From Ixodes scapularis (Eukaryota > Arthropoda > Arachnida > Ixodida > Ixodidae), in contig NW_024609881.1 of the NCBI RefSeq assembly GCF_016920785.2, positions 47,214,710 to 47,278,709 on the forward strand: a stretch of 64,000 nt of DNA, given 5' to 3'. The notes beneath the pieces were generated by a model that saw only the letters and a list, made by a program, of their open reading frames with translations, made no database searches and was not told where the DNA came from. Each line of letters opens with the position of its first letter. The first letter of the stretch is position 1. Shown piece by piece: positions 1 through 10,444 of the stretch. A program made the position numbers and the translations under genes.

Positions 1-1690
1 CAGGTTTAAAAATGTGCGAGTAAATATTGTTTGTACCCTTTTATCACAACAAAAATTTAAATGTGTTTTTGCTAATGGGATTTGTACTTACGGGGGGTTT
101 TGTTAATGGAATTTGTACTCACAGGGGTCGCTGGACTACGAGACAGTCACAAAAAGACTAAAGTACGTCACGCAGGTTATCGACGAGGCAATGCGGATAT
201 GGCCACCAGGTCTCACGTGAGTGCAGAAGTGCTTTTATTAAGTGAAAAAGCAAAAATAATTTGTCATTTGCTTTTATATTAAGTGTTTTGCAGCTTTCGT
301 CTTGTATGTTAACTTGAAAATAAAACCCAATTAAATTACAAGACTAAATATTTTTTTTCGATTTCATTGCTCAGGGTTGAAAATCTTTACCAGTTTTGCT
401 ACAGGCTTTTTTTTTTCACTTTAACACTAATTGCCTAAATATTTACAGCCCTTTTGAAACCCAATTGTCTTACAGAAAGTGTTAAGTAAACCAAAGACGG
501 TTCATTGTTTTCAGCCGTAGTTCTTTTCCTGGTCTATTCGGCGTTTCAACTTAAAGTTCAAATTAAGAAACGACAAAAAAAAATAAAAACAAAACGAAGT
601 GGTGATTAGCGATGCAGGACAGCGGTTCAGTGCATAACAAGAACATAAACAAAGTATTACACTGAACTTTCGTATGCATCCATGCTGTCTTTAAGTAAAC
701 CCTTCCTACTCTCTGATGAGCTGGTAAAGATTGGCTAAATTCGACTGCGTCCTAACAATTACGTGTTGAACTGCAGGAAGCTGCGAACGAAGCCAGTTTG
801 TTGACCGAACGCCTCCTTGCCGCAATGCTGAAGCTTCGACGTCACTTTCAGAGGCAAACGCACGGTGTGGATTGGACACGAATATTGCGCATGCTTTCGG
901 CTGAAACTTGTCCAAATCTTGAGGACTTAAGTTCCGACTGAAAGGTGACGTCGTGTGCAATTCATTCCCTGCGCTTGCTCCTTTACGTGGCGTAGAAACT
1001 TCAGTCATCCGGCCTTGTTGTTGAAGTGGTGTGGTTGACCTCCTTGTTATGATGTTCTGAGACGCTGTTCGGGTCTGAACAAAATCCATGTAAAGAAACC
1101 AATGAACGGAGTGCACTTAAACTTTTCACGAGGGTGTCTTCAGGTGGTTCATTTGTCATACACATATTTTATAAGTGTAGGTTTTAGAGAGAAAAAAATG
1201 AGCCTACAAAATCTGATTTTTGTGTCGAAGAAAGGAAAACGAAAAAAAAAGGAACCTTCTGGTTGACGCTTCCACTCGCAGATCGCGTTACACACGCTCG
1301 GATTTGCTGGACCCGCTTTCAAATATTCATCTAAAAAAATGCTTTAACTTTTTTTATTATATTGTGTAATTTTTGAGTTCAGTGTCAACCAGAATGATTT
1401 TGCTGTCTTTCTTTGCATAAAATGAAAATGTTTTTGAGGCTGTCTTTTCTTTTTTCTTTATATAGCATATTCTCGTAAAACTTGTGTACGATAAACGCAC
1501 GACTTAAAGACACCATTGTGGAAACTTTTAATGTCCACTGTTCATTGGCTTATTTATACAATTTTTTTACACCCGAATCCTCGTGAACACCTTGAGATCA
1601 CGGCTCCGCGTCACGCCGAACATACAAGACCCGGGGAAAGCTGACAATTTCGATATCTGGGAACAAAAGAGGAACATGGACGTGGGCGTA
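1..1690. other. Unassigned AT-rich DNA
   Basis: No recognisable gene, RNA or transposon terminus was found. The longest open frame is 706-1116 on the minus strand (136 codons). Its conceptual product is Ser/Thr/Arg-rich, has no motif I recognise, shows no signal peptide or membrane segment, and has no splice context. I treat it as probably fortuitous. The rest is A/T-rich with short homopolymers. Confidence 0.5.
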
Positions 1691-1925
1691 GCAACCGGGG
1701 GGCAAGGGGGGCGCTCGCCCCCAGTTCTTAAAGTGTGTGGGGGGGGGGGGGAGGAGGAAGGGGGCAAGGCATGTGTTTTGCACCCCCCCCCCTGAAACAG
1801 CCGCCACTAGGCAGGGGGGGGGGGGGGCGCCCGAGAGATAGCAAGGGCCGGCAGCGCCCAACAGACACCAAGGGCACCGCCCCCCGGTCCCGGGGGGGTT
1901 GGGGGGGGGGGGGGGGGTCTGGTTC
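1691..1925. repeat. Poly-G/poly-C low-complexity patch
   Basis: Within about 230 bases there are runs of 13 G (1739-1751), 10 C (1783-1792), 14 G (1814-1827) and 17 G (1901-1917), plus shorter G6-G7 runs. Open frames on either strand here are glycine/proline artefacts of these runs. Four or more long G tracts on one strand are compatible with G-quadruplex formation. The exact run lengths may be sequencing or assembly artefacts. Confidence 0.8.
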
Positions 1926-2753
1926 GCCCCTTCACTCACAAACAAGTTGGTACGCCACTGACATGGACGCCAATTTATTTTAGTCTTTCCATTTTTTTTT
2001 CGTCATTTGTCGATTACGCTTTCAGGCTTACGGTTCGTTCTATACATTTGCGTTTTCTGCTCGAGTGCGTTGCTTTTCTTGTAACAGTTTACGGCGAGTG
2101 AAATACACTCTAAGAAAAAAGTTGACCTCAAGGGACTAACGGCAGCATTTGGTCCTCTGAACTCCCAGTTGCTCCTCGAAAGGACCATCTGGCTCAAGCT
2201 AGGTACCGTGCGCAAAAGCTGGGGACTAACTGCGCTCGACTGGGACCAACCGATAGGCGTGCGCTAGCAAAAGCATCCATTAGTCCCCCTCAGACAGGGT
2301 GCATCTGTATGATTTAGTCCCCGAATGCAAACGGAATGTTCGCCAGGAGGACGGATGCTATTTCGCTTGTCTTGGGGATCGGCGAGACTCAGCCCAGCAC
2401 GGCTGAAAGTGTTGACGAAACTCGGACGAAACTGGCGAATTTGTTTAATGTGCCAGGAACGTTAAGACATTGCATGGTAGAGCTTCACGCGTTGTGTGAA
2501 AGCGAGTGAACGAATGTGTTGACTCGACTTCTTCCAACTATCTCCTCAAAAACGATATGTTGACATTCCAGAAGTCCCATTTACGTAATTTGCCTTCGCG
2601 CAAAAAATGTGCATTCATCCAAACGCAACACCTCCAAATACTAACACTTTTTTTCTTTTAAAAATGAAACTTAACAGTTTGTAGAAGCCACGCTTTTAAC
2701 ACCGGAGTCTCGCAGTCAGAATAAATGGTCATTTCAATCCCTAAAACTGAGCA

Positions 2754-3044
2754 TTCCCACCGGCGATATAAGCAGTCGCGCGATGCCACTAGATCGCATC
2801 GCAAAAAAAATTAGATGGTCACACCGGCGTGTGCGATAAGCGAGTCCAACGCCTTCGTTGGCGAGTCGTTTGTCGAAAACTCTCGCTCCGAACGCCGTTG
2901 ATTTGCTCAGCCGCTCCGCGACTAGATCGCATCGCAAAAAAGTTGAGTCGAGAAGGGACTGCTGCAATCGCGTCGCTTTTTGCCCGCGATGGTCGCTTTT
3001 GCGATGGAAGTTATCGCGCGGCTAGATCGCATCGCCGGTGGGAA
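2754..3044. mobile_element. Nested MITE-like element, 14-bp TIR
   Basis: TTCCCACCGGCGAT at 2754-2767 is matched by its exact reverse complement at 3031-3044. The interior repeats a CTAGATCGCATCGC motif three times (near 2789, 2922 and 3023), twice followed by an A run. The element is 291 bp with no coding capacity, typical of a non-autonomous DNA transposon. No clear target-site duplication was seen. Confidence 0.6.
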
Positions 3045-3210
3045 CGCGCCTCCGTCTCTGTGTGACAAACCTTTCTGGTTAGTCCAATGTCGAACTAAAA
3101 TCCGCAACGACACACTTGATGCACGGCACGTTCCACTTAAAGAGCACATTCAGGGGCAGTATCCAGACGCCTTCATGCCATCGTCGTCGCTGTTTCCAAA
3201 ACAATCCAGA

Positions 3211-4720
3211 GGCCAGATTCACGAAACGATCTTACGCCAAAAATGTGCGTAAGACAAAACTTAAGAACAAATCCGTATTCACGAAACGAAATTTTCGTAA
3301 GTTTTGCGCAGGTTACGACGAAATCCTACGACAACTCCGAAGCTGTCTTACGCACTTCTTACGATCAAATCAGCATGGCCGACAGCGTCGCTCATTTGGT
3401 CGCGACAACCAACGGATGTTTATTTTTCTACGTGCGCTTCTCACGCGTCCCGACTTCAAGCAGCAAGAAACAAGTAAAAACTACTTGAAACAGACCACGA
3501 CAAACGAACAAGAACGCTGGATCCACAGACACCCGCGAAAAACTCCAAGGGCCACGAGTACGGACTCCGACCGATCGGCAGATAGGCCTAGCAGGCACTC
3601 CGACTCGGCGCAGCGATGATCTGACGGTCCTTGGCGAAGACCGTCTGCCCACGACCGGCTGGCGCGCTGAATGGAATATGCCCGCGCGACCCTTGTGAAC
3701 CCTTCCCGTATATAGTTTGATCGCTGACCTCAATTCTAGATTAAGAGGTCAATCTCTTCCTCTTGTCATCTCCTTGTTTTCCGAGGCAACGGTGACGAAC
3801 GCTGTCGTCGAAAAGGGGCTCTCATCGCTTCTATCTCTGTTTTGTGTGATATCAAGCTCAAATAAATGCCGTATGGATTACCTTCGCAACATGGTATGTA
3901 CATTTTGTTATTAGTATTCCATTTTATTCTGACACGACTGCACCTCCCAGTCGATCGATGTAACAGTTCGTGGGTCGCAATGCCGGTCCAACCTTTCTTC
4001 GCCGGGTGTCACGTCAGCATCGAGTTGCAATTGTAAAGGATCGGTCCCGAAGCGCTTATCAATTCGCGGTCCAACAGCGCAAATCCAGCACTTCGATCAA
4101 ACGCGCGCGTCCGTTCCGTAGTGTGAACAGGCATTTACGTGGCTCTTGCTTACACTGTCATAGTTCAAACGTATCTTTTTTAACGTCGGCTCGCTCCTGC
4201 ATCTCCGAGGCCGCAAAAAACGTCGCGGCAATTTGTTCCCATCTACGTCGCTCTGCAAACGACTGCGGGCCGTCTTTTACCAACGATGACAGTTGTGTTG
4301 ACTTGGTAGCGATCGAGTTCGTAGCAGTCAATGGGGATGGTTACGCATCCCGGCCTCGGCATTCCGGCGAGTTTAAATCGGGTTAGCGTCGACATATCAC
4401 TGCACGGATACGAACCCGAGACCAGCGGTGGCAGAAAGGCCGCCTGTGTTTGTTATGAAAAATCCACGTGCTCCGAACGGCTCCGAACGGCTCCGAACAA
4501 ATGCCGAGCTCTCCGATTGGTTGTTCGTGCTGCCGAAGACGCCGTCGCCATAGCAACAGCACCGGTAAGTTTTAGTTTCTCCGTACGACAACGTCGCTTT
4601 CCTCCTCTCACTTAAGAACGCGTTCGTGAATACCGATTTCTCCTCTTCTTACGATGTTCTTAACTTACGAACTTCTTAGCTAAGTTGTCGTAAACTAAGA
4701 AGCTCTTCGTGAATCTGGCC
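3211..4720. mobile_element. Nested 1.5-kb TIR element with 5-bp target duplication
   Basis: GGCCAGATTCACGAA at 3211-3225 is inverted exactly at 4706-4720. CCAGA abuts both ends (3206-3210 and 4721-4725) and reads as a target-site duplication. A second inverted block lies inside the ends (ATTCACGAA around 3280, TTCGTGAAT around 4622, each next to a CTTAAGAAC-like sequence). Open frames at 3116-3619 (+) and 3428-3733 (-) resemble no transposase I know. An 11-bp unit (GCTCCGAACGG) is repeated near 4470-4500, and a donor-like CCGGTAAGT lies near 4561. I infer a non-autonomous or decayed element, probably inserted into the larger element at 2106-6674. Confidence 0.65.
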
Positions 4721-4797
4721 CCAGATGAACTACGAAGAACGAACCACGCCCGGAACGTCACACCTGGCAGCACCCTACTAATACAAAACAAATGCAA

Positions 4798-4878
4798 ACT
4801 AAAAAAAAAAAAAAAAAGCCACTTGAGGAAGTTGAAAATGCTTAAGAGAGAAAGAGAAAAGAAAGAAAAAAAAAGTGT
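4798..4878 (+). repeat. A-rich/purine-rich low-complexity tract
   Basis: A poly-A run of about 17 at 4801-4817 is followed by a GA-rich stretch to about 4878. It could be the tail of an old retroposon, but no body was recognised upstream because the nested TIR element ends at 4720. Confidence 0.6.
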
Positions 4879-5473
4879 CTGCTTGAGGTCACTCGACCGG
4901 CGTGTTGAAAGTGGCGACCGTCTCCCGTCCTTGGAGCTCTTCGGTGTCCTTGTGTCGTGTGCAGTGGGAGTGGGAAAAGAGATTATCTTCTGCGCGCACT
5001 GCCCCCTCCCCCCAATCCCCTACCCCGCATTCTTTGCTCCTTGTACACGCGGAGGGTTGGGCGTTGGTCAGATGGTGTCCGTCGGGAAAACGGGAAGTGT
5101 CTTTGTTTGAAAAGAACCTGTTTTTAGTAAGTTGAAAGTCGAAATACAGCCTTCGTCGGAGGCTGGTCGCCTTGTGTCGTCTCCGATCATGCCGGGATCG
5201 GGTTTGGATTCGCGGTACTGAAGCACTGCACTTGATCTGTTCTGACGTCGCAAGCCAAGGGAACTCGATTAAGGTATGTCGAAGTGCTTCTGTTTATGGT
5301 GTATTTATTAACTGTGGCTTCAGAAAGTGTTTTCTTTTGAGCGCGTTCTCTAGCTTGCAAAGCGCGCGCCATGCTCTATTCTTTTTGGCACCCCGGTTGC
5401 TGATTTTGTTATGCGGCACAGAGACCTCATATTCTATCGTATCGAGCGAAACGCCAGTTCTACCGATGGCTTA

Positions 5474-5492
5474 TTTTTGTGTGTGTGTGTGT
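5474..5492. repeat. (TG)n microsatellite
   Basis: Short dinucleotide run of about nine TG units. Confidence 0.8.
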
Positions 5493-6229
5493 TTCGCAGA
5501 CCCTGGCAGGATCGCTTGACCATAAACGCCTGTCCACATGCAGCGGAGCGCTACAGGCATAACGCTGACCTTGCGCTAAGCGCGTGCTGACGGGATCGGG
5601 CAAAAGCTTTGTATCGCACCGACAAAACTCATGCTCACGGCAGACGAAAAGTAGCTCATGACACGTGAGCAGCGCTACATCAGCGCTTCGCTGCGTGTGA
5701 GAACCGGCATTAATGGAGACATTTATTCGATTGTACACTAGACTTTCGCGTTGATGGCGGGAGATCATGCCGTCACTTTGAAGCATAGTTTGAGCACGAA
5801 CGCGCTGGGTCTGTAATTCGCAGCGAACGGTCTACTAAAATCTAATATTGCGCTGGTCTGCTGTCAACAGACTGCGTGTTGGATGTGAACCATTGTATCA
5901 CTTATGCAGCCTATTTGTTAATTTATTATGCGTGTGTTATAACTTATATCTCATATATTTGTCAAGCGATTCGGTATTAATGCTGCCCTGTTACTAATAA
6001 TCCAAATTCCTCGCAAACAGGAAAGAAGCTGCCGGAGCCCCAATAAGCGGTGCTGGGACCACGACCGACTTGGGCAGACGTCCCAGTGTCCAAGCCATCG
6101 TCGACGCAAGTGCGCTCTTCGGAATCTGGCCTTATCGTGGATTCTACCGCCCTGGAACTTTGACTTCAGTCATCCTTGAATGCGATGTGTATCTACGAGG
6201 CAATAAAGCTACTTTTAACCTGAACTCCA

Positions 6230-6660
6230 CAATTTCGTTTCGGGAGATTTGTGGCACGGGACCAAATGAAAAAAATAAACCTTTAGTCCCAGAAGCCTAA
6301 ATCCAAGGGCGCAACGTTTAGACCCAGGGGTCCAAGTGCAAGGGCCTAACAGTTAGTCCTCGGGGTTCATTTGAACCGGTGTAGCAGTTAGTCCCAGGGG
6401 TCCAAGCGCAAGGGTCTAACAGTTCGTCTTCGAGGTTCAATTGAAACGGTGTAACAGTTGGTCCCAAAGGACCAAGTGCAAGGGCCTAACAGTTGGTTCT
6501 CGAGGTGTAACTGAAAGGGTGCAACAGTTAGTCCCAACGGTGCTAGTGCGAGGGACTAACTGACGGGGCGCAACAGTTGCTCCCGTTACAGTTGCTCCCC
6601 TAGGGGACTAATGGTGGTGGCAGCGCATTTAGTCCCCCGAGGGACTAAGTCGCGCTCCCT
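6230..6660. repeat. 35-bp alternating minisatellite in transposon right end
   Basis: Units of 35 bp end in a CAGTT-like block and alternate between two types. One starts like AGTCCTCGGGGTTCA and the other like AGTCCCAGGGGTCCAAG, giving a 70-bp dimer. About ten degenerate units are visible before the right TIR at 6659. The repeated GGACTAA/TTAGTCC core is shared with the left subterminal region near 2130-2330, suggesting repeated binding sites for a transposase (inference). Confidence 0.7.
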
Positions 6661-6676
6661 TTTTTCTTAGAGTGTA

Positions 6677-7237
6677 CTCTGGTACACTGGCACCAACTGT
6701 CAGGTAGCCCCGGAGCCCTCTTGATTTGGGTGTAAATATTTTATATTTTCACGCACCATATCTCCGCCGTGGGATAGATATAGTCAACAATAATGTTAAG
6801 AACAACCTTTTCTTATGGAGCGTGTGTAGATTTCATCTCGGAAATACTGCACGAACTTCAGCTTAGTTTAGGCCCTACCAGGGCTATTTGACAGATGGCG
6901 GCAGTGTACTAGTGTGTTTGCTCATTGTAAGACTTTACAAGTGAATGCAGTGCCCTCGAGCGTGCCCAAACGCAGATATCTGAACCAGCCTCAACATGTG
7001 ACATTAAAGTAGTTCACCCCTGTGTTCCCAGTTAGCAGCACTCCACAGAAACGCCTAACTTGGCACGAGCTCGGCAATCCTGTCAGTTTAAATAGGCCTA
7101 ACTTGAGCCTAACACGGTTTTGCACCAAGACCAAAGTATTTTTCCTGGTCTTTTTTATGCCTTTCCTCTGGCTCGCCATTTAATCGCCGAAGTGCCAGAC
7201 TTCTGCCGAAGATGTCACGTATGACCCCAAGAACCAG
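6677..7237. other. Unassigned intergenic DNA
   Basis: No gene, RNA or repeat terminus recognised between the transposon right end and the ~70-bp repeats. Confidence 0.5.
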
Positions 7238-7450
7238 CAGCGAAGCCTAAACCTGGCATTTGTTTAGGAATTTAGTCCTAAAGTTGCGAGATGAAAACCG
7301 AAAAGCTAGAAGTGGCGCCTCACTCTGGCACGTGTTTTGCTATTGAGGCCAAATATGCGAGATGAGAGCGAAACAACCAGCCGTGGCGTCTAACCTTGGC
7401 ATTGTTTGGTGATTTAGGACAAAGCTACCCAGATTCTGGCTGAAGAATGT
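7238..7450. repeat. Three degenerate ~70-bp tandem units
   Basis: Three successive units share a layout: a TGGCGCCT-like start, CTGGCA, a T-rich part, a (TT)TAGG-like part, then GCGAGATGA and an AACC/AGCTAGAAG-like end. They start near 7238, 7310 and 7381. Divergence is high, so this is an old local duplication. Confidence 0.5.
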
Positions 7451-7479
7451 GAAGACTGTTTCTACCTTTTCTTCTTCGA

Positions 7480-8330
7480 TTTTTTAAACTTCATACACTG
7501 TGCGAAAATTATAAAGGAGATATTAGAAACATAAGAACCCAACCTCTATTCATCAAATATAATATGCTTCAGGCAGACCAAATATACTATTTTAAACTCT
7601 TACAATGGATTCACAAACATAGAATATACTCCACACCAAAATCGAGTTTAGGTCCGTACCAACTACGAGACCCAAAACGAAGGATGCCTACAATAAGAAC
7701 CAATTATGGCCGCACTGCTTTGTCATATCAGATAACTAAGATGCTAAACAGAACAGACATGACTATTGATTATAATAAAACATTTTATGCCTTAGAAAAA
7801 CAGTGCCGAAGCTTTCTCGTGGGCAGTGGTATGAGCTTCTCACTTGTGTGATATGTAGGCTAAGCTGTTATTTTTATTATGTATTTATATTTGACTACAA
7901 ATATGGCTCTTGGCATATATTCGATCATTATTCATTTCTAGACTAAATTGCTGCCATCAGCCCTATTTTAGGCTGTAACCTTCTTCTAACGTTTTATTCT
8001 TTTTTTTTATATTAGTGATATGATGCTTCTGTGTCATACGACGTTACATGTGTCATACGCCTCGAATCATGCTTGCTGTGTAACATGTTTTTGCTGGTTG
8101 TTTGATTGTGCCGTTTTTTTTAATTTTTTACAAGTCACAATGTTGAATGTTAAAATACCTGTTCCACTGTGCTTTTTAATTTCTACTGAGTATACTTTTT
8201 GCTGATTATATTCATTGTACTGTTTACTGTTGAACTGTTGGGGGGGGGCAGAGACTTTGTCAGGCTTCACGCCTTTATCTCTGCCCCCTGGGCGGAAAAA
8301 AACCCGCCAAACAAATAAAGAAAAAAAAAT
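7480..8330 (+). mobile_element. CR1/L2-like LINE, 3'-terminal fragment
   Basis: This is the 3' end of a non-LTR retrotransposon. The frame through 7501-7851 includes RTQPLFIKYN, a TIRTNYGRTALSYQ motif near 7690-7735, and a stop at 7849-7851. This resembles the extreme C-terminus of CR1/L2/Jockey-type ORF2 proteins, downstream of the RT. The 3' untranslated part holds a perfect 11-bp stem (8244-8254 with 8278-8288) and ends in an A-rich tail near 8314-8330. The RT and endonuclease are missing, so it is a dead 5'-truncated copy, as is usual for LINEs. It ends about 110 bp before the first P450 exon. Confidence 0.6.
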
Positions 8331-8438
8331 TCGCCGACAACAACCAAATTTTGCCCCAAAGAGTATGACTTGAGTTTCCGCACGTGCATGCCTGTTTCGC
8401 TTTGGAACATGGGCAAATGTCGTCATCCTCATCCACAG

Positions 8439-8579
8439 GTTTACCACGAGGCAGGCAAAGGAAGACTTTGAGTACCAGGGTATCAAATACAAAGCCGGGA
8501 CATGCATCATGTCTCCAGTGTTTGTGATCCACATGGACGAGAGGTTTTTTCCAGATCCCACGAAGTTTGATCCTGACAG
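8439..8579 (+). CDS. Cytochrome P450 (CYP3 clan) internal exon
   Basis: Heme-thiolate monooxygenase fragment. The acceptor is ATCCACAG (ending 8438) and the donor is AG|GTATTA at 8580. The first base completes a codon. The frame from 8440 starts TTRQAKEDFEYQGIKYKAGT and continues through VIHMDERFFPDPTKFDPDR. This corresponds to the segment between the K helix and the heme loop, with the family's R-x-x-KED...G pattern and the start of the FDPxRF meander motif. The last codon (AG|G) is split by the intron and completed by the exon at 9906. CYP3-clan members are ER-anchored and oxidise xenobiotics or endogenous lipids; the substrate cannot be told. Upstream exons (membrane anchor, I helix, ExxR) were not found within the window. 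Confidence 0.85.
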
Positions 8580-9083
8580 GTATTACTGACATGAAGCCTT
8601 TTTGATCATCATGACAATGAAAACGTGTATTGTGTTGAAGATAATAGTTACTGTGTATTGGTAATATGATAATTTTATCAGTGCCATTAAGAACACTCTT
8701 CAAGTGCCTGTGCAATTTTTCTAAATCTAAGTTTTTCACTATGATCAAGCCGAGTTCGTTTATTTATGCTTGTGTCAATCTCCAAGCTTCAGGTGACCTC
8801 GAAAAAACGAAACAACGTAAACAATGTGCAGGTAAAGTTTAATGTCAACACTCATGCCTAATGTCAGTATTCAAGTACAGCGGTATCCATTTACTGCCAC
8901 AACGTTGTAGGAATGTTGGCGGAAGTAGCGAGAGAATTCTCAAAAACAATCAAACAAAACTGTACAAGCTTGCTTATGCTGACGAACTCTGGTAAGGACA
9001 GAATGTGGGGTAGGCCTTCCCAGAAAAAAGAGAAGCGCGCAGCGCTTTATGGCTACCTCGCGCTTCTGCGTGATTTGACCACC

Positions 9084-9156
9084 GGCCCTCGAAAGCTCAG
9101 TCGTCAAAGCACTTGGCGCTCAATCTGGAGGTGACGAGTTCAAACCCGTCGGGCAC
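9084..9156 (+). repeat. tRNA-like (SINE-type) sequence
   Basis: A stretch of 73 bp has an A-box-like AAGCTCAGTCGTCAAAGCA, a B-box-like GAGTTCAAACCCGTC, and partly complementary ends (GGCCCTC and GTCGGGC). This is what a degraded tRNA-derived Pol III head looks like. A T run about 50 bp downstream (9208-9221) could serve as terminator. The isotype is not assignable and it is not a functional tRNA. Confidence 0.4.
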
Positions 9157-9571
9157 TGAAGTAATTCTATACGGTCCCCTATACGCGTAACGCATTTCGG
9201 TGTCAATTTTTTTTTTTTGTGGTTTGTTGTTGCAGTTGGACGTAACAGAACTCTATGAAAATCGGATGGTAAATACCGATTATTTGTTCAAAGTGGGTTC
9301 ATGATAGCTTTATACTACCTTGGATCTGCCTAAAAACATTACCTCATGCATTGGCCCACGGTCGCTGTCATTTTAAGAAATGCAGGCAATGATCACTATG
9401 ATGCTTTCTTGAGAATTGTTATTAGATAATGCCACAAGCTCTTTGGCAGCGCACTGATGATAACACGCTCAGGAGTTGCTCCATCCTGTTTTTTTTTTAA
9501 GTTGTAGGAGGCTACATTCATCTACTGCTTAAGAAGTGCAGGAAGAGGCTTATTAGTACAGTGAAAAAAAA

Positions 9572-9612
9572 AGCTGGTCACTAGGGACACAAATTGGCCC
9601 TAGTGACCAGCT
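9572..9612. repeat. Perfect 15-bp hairpin
   Basis: AGCTGGTCACTAGGG (9572-9586) pairs with its exact reverse complement at 9598-9612 across an 11-nt loop. It abuts the next hairpin without a gap. Confidence 0.9.
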
Positions 9613-9654
9613 CGGGATGTCCCCACCATTTCCCCAAATGGTGGGGACATCCCG
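9613..9654. repeat. Perfect 19-bp hairpin with CCCC loop
   Basis: CGGGATGTCCCCACCATTT (9613-9631) is exactly inverted at 9636-9654 with a 4-nt loop. It directly follows the hairpin at 9572-9612, so the intron transcript would carry two stacked stems about 250 bases before the P450 acceptor. Confidence 0.9.
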
Positions 9655-9905
9655 ATTTTCGGGTAACGCTCGCGCACCGCGCAGTTAACGCTGTTGCGCT
9701 TTCACGCTGCGCAAAGGTAGAGGTCTGCCACCGATTACCGAGATATCGTATACGCCCGTCTTCCCGTCCCGACACCCGTCGTCCCAATTCAGAGGAGACA
9801 ACGAGCGTCGAGTCCTCCCAAGCACGCAAAAGCATTCGGCGCCAAGACCATCGAATTTTCGCGCAAGATGTATTCTCCAGAAAATTATTTTACCGTGTGC
9901 TGCAG

Positions 9906-10068
9906 GTTCAGCGAGGAGAACGAAGGTCGTATCCCGAAGTTTGCTTTCCAGCCTTTCGGAATGGGACCCCGAAACTGCGTGGGAATCAGACTTGCTTATG
10001 TAGAGCTCGCCTACACTGTTGCCAGGATGACGCAGCACTTCCGTTGGGAACTCGGCGAATCACAGAAG
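9906..10068 (+). CDS. Cytochrome P450 (CYP3 clan) heme-binding exon
   Basis: This continues the P450 read from 8439-8579. The G at 9906 finishes the split Arg codon, then 54 codons run from F (9907) to K (10068). The heme loop FQPFGMGPRNCVGIRLA contains the signature FxxGxRxCxG with the proximal Cys thiolate ligand. It is followed by the L helix (AYVELAYTVARMTQHFRWEL). The coding block ends at AAG|GCAAGT, a good match to the GC-AG donor class, in phase 0. CYP3-family genes have an intron at this position, just before the PLxL segment. The terminal exon was not found. The next GT-bearing alternative is in a weak context (GCAA|GTGAAA). Confidence 0.85.
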
Positions 10069-10107
10069 GCAAGTGAAATCCGACACCTATGCAGCGAGCA
10101 AGTGTTC

Positions 10108-10374
10108 TATACTTCATTTCAGCTTAGGTCCGAGCGCGCCCTATGTTATGAGCCAAAGGACCAATCATACAGCTCAAAAAGCGGAGCGTCATGGCGTGCT
10201 CTCTGCGCTTTATAGAACTAGCCGGCAGAGGAGTACGCGCAGAGAAACGGCGAATACCGGCTGGTCCTATCAACTGGAAAAAGCACGCCATGACGTTGTG
10301 CATCTTTTGCTGTTTGATTGGCACTTCGGCTCATGACATCGGCCGCGCTTGGACCGAAGCTGAAACAAAGTATA
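10108..10374. repeat. Inverted-repeat (foldback) element
   Basis: Arms of about 95 bp (10108-10201 and 10280-10374) are inverted copies at roughly 80% by eye. Both carry CATGGCGTGCT, a CCAATCA-like block, TCATGAGCC or its equivalent, and a TTTCAGCTT...GGTCC block. The spacer is about 80 bp. Short open frames found on both strands are mirror images of each other and are not genes. A TATAAAAGG box (10371-10379) lies at the outer edge of the right arm. It could be a promoter, but no transcript start can be shown. Confidence 0.6.
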
Positions 10375-10444
10375 AAAGGCCTCTTTGCCATATCGGGAGA
10401 CAAAGAGGGGCATGCCAATCAAAGGGCAACGTAGAGAACGCGTA

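Larger units (their letters stand above)
2106..6674. mobile_element. Putative DNA transposon with 16-bp TIRs and TA flanks
   Basis: The left end 2106-2121 reads CACTCTAAGAAAAAAG, and 6659-6674 is its exact reverse complement. Each end is flanked by TA (2104-2105 and 6675-6676), as expected for a TA target duplication. Both subterminal regions are rich in a GGACTAA/TTAGTCC motif in opposite orientations, dispersed on the left (2130-2330) and as a 35-bp tandem array on the right (6230-6660). Two smaller elements are nested inside. No transposase is recognisable; frames such as 6070-6300 (+) match nothing I know. TA duplications are typical of Tc1/mariner-like elements, but the superfamily is not established. 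The alternative is two independent short elements of one family. Confidence 0.55.
8580..9905 (+). other. P450 intron, phase 2
   Basis: A GT...AG intron of 1326 bp joins the codon AG|G (Arg of FDPDRF). It holds a tRNA-like element (9084-9156), a T run near 9208-9221 and two adjacent perfect hairpins (9572-9654). Its 3' end is TGCTGCAG. Open frames crossing it on either strand are fortuitous. Confidence 0.75.

Noticed and set aside
706..1116. 136-codon minus-strand frame as a gene
   Set aside because: No recognisable domain, composition or context; kept only as a remark in the unassigned region.
8067..8748. Minus-strand open frames of 157-164 codons over the first P450 exon
   Set aside because: They run antisense through the LINE tail and the P450 exon, have no motif, and are explained by the + strand features.
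10369..10379. TATAAAAGG as the promoter of a downstream gene
   Set aside because: It sits at the edge of an inverted-repeat element and no downstream gene could be identified.
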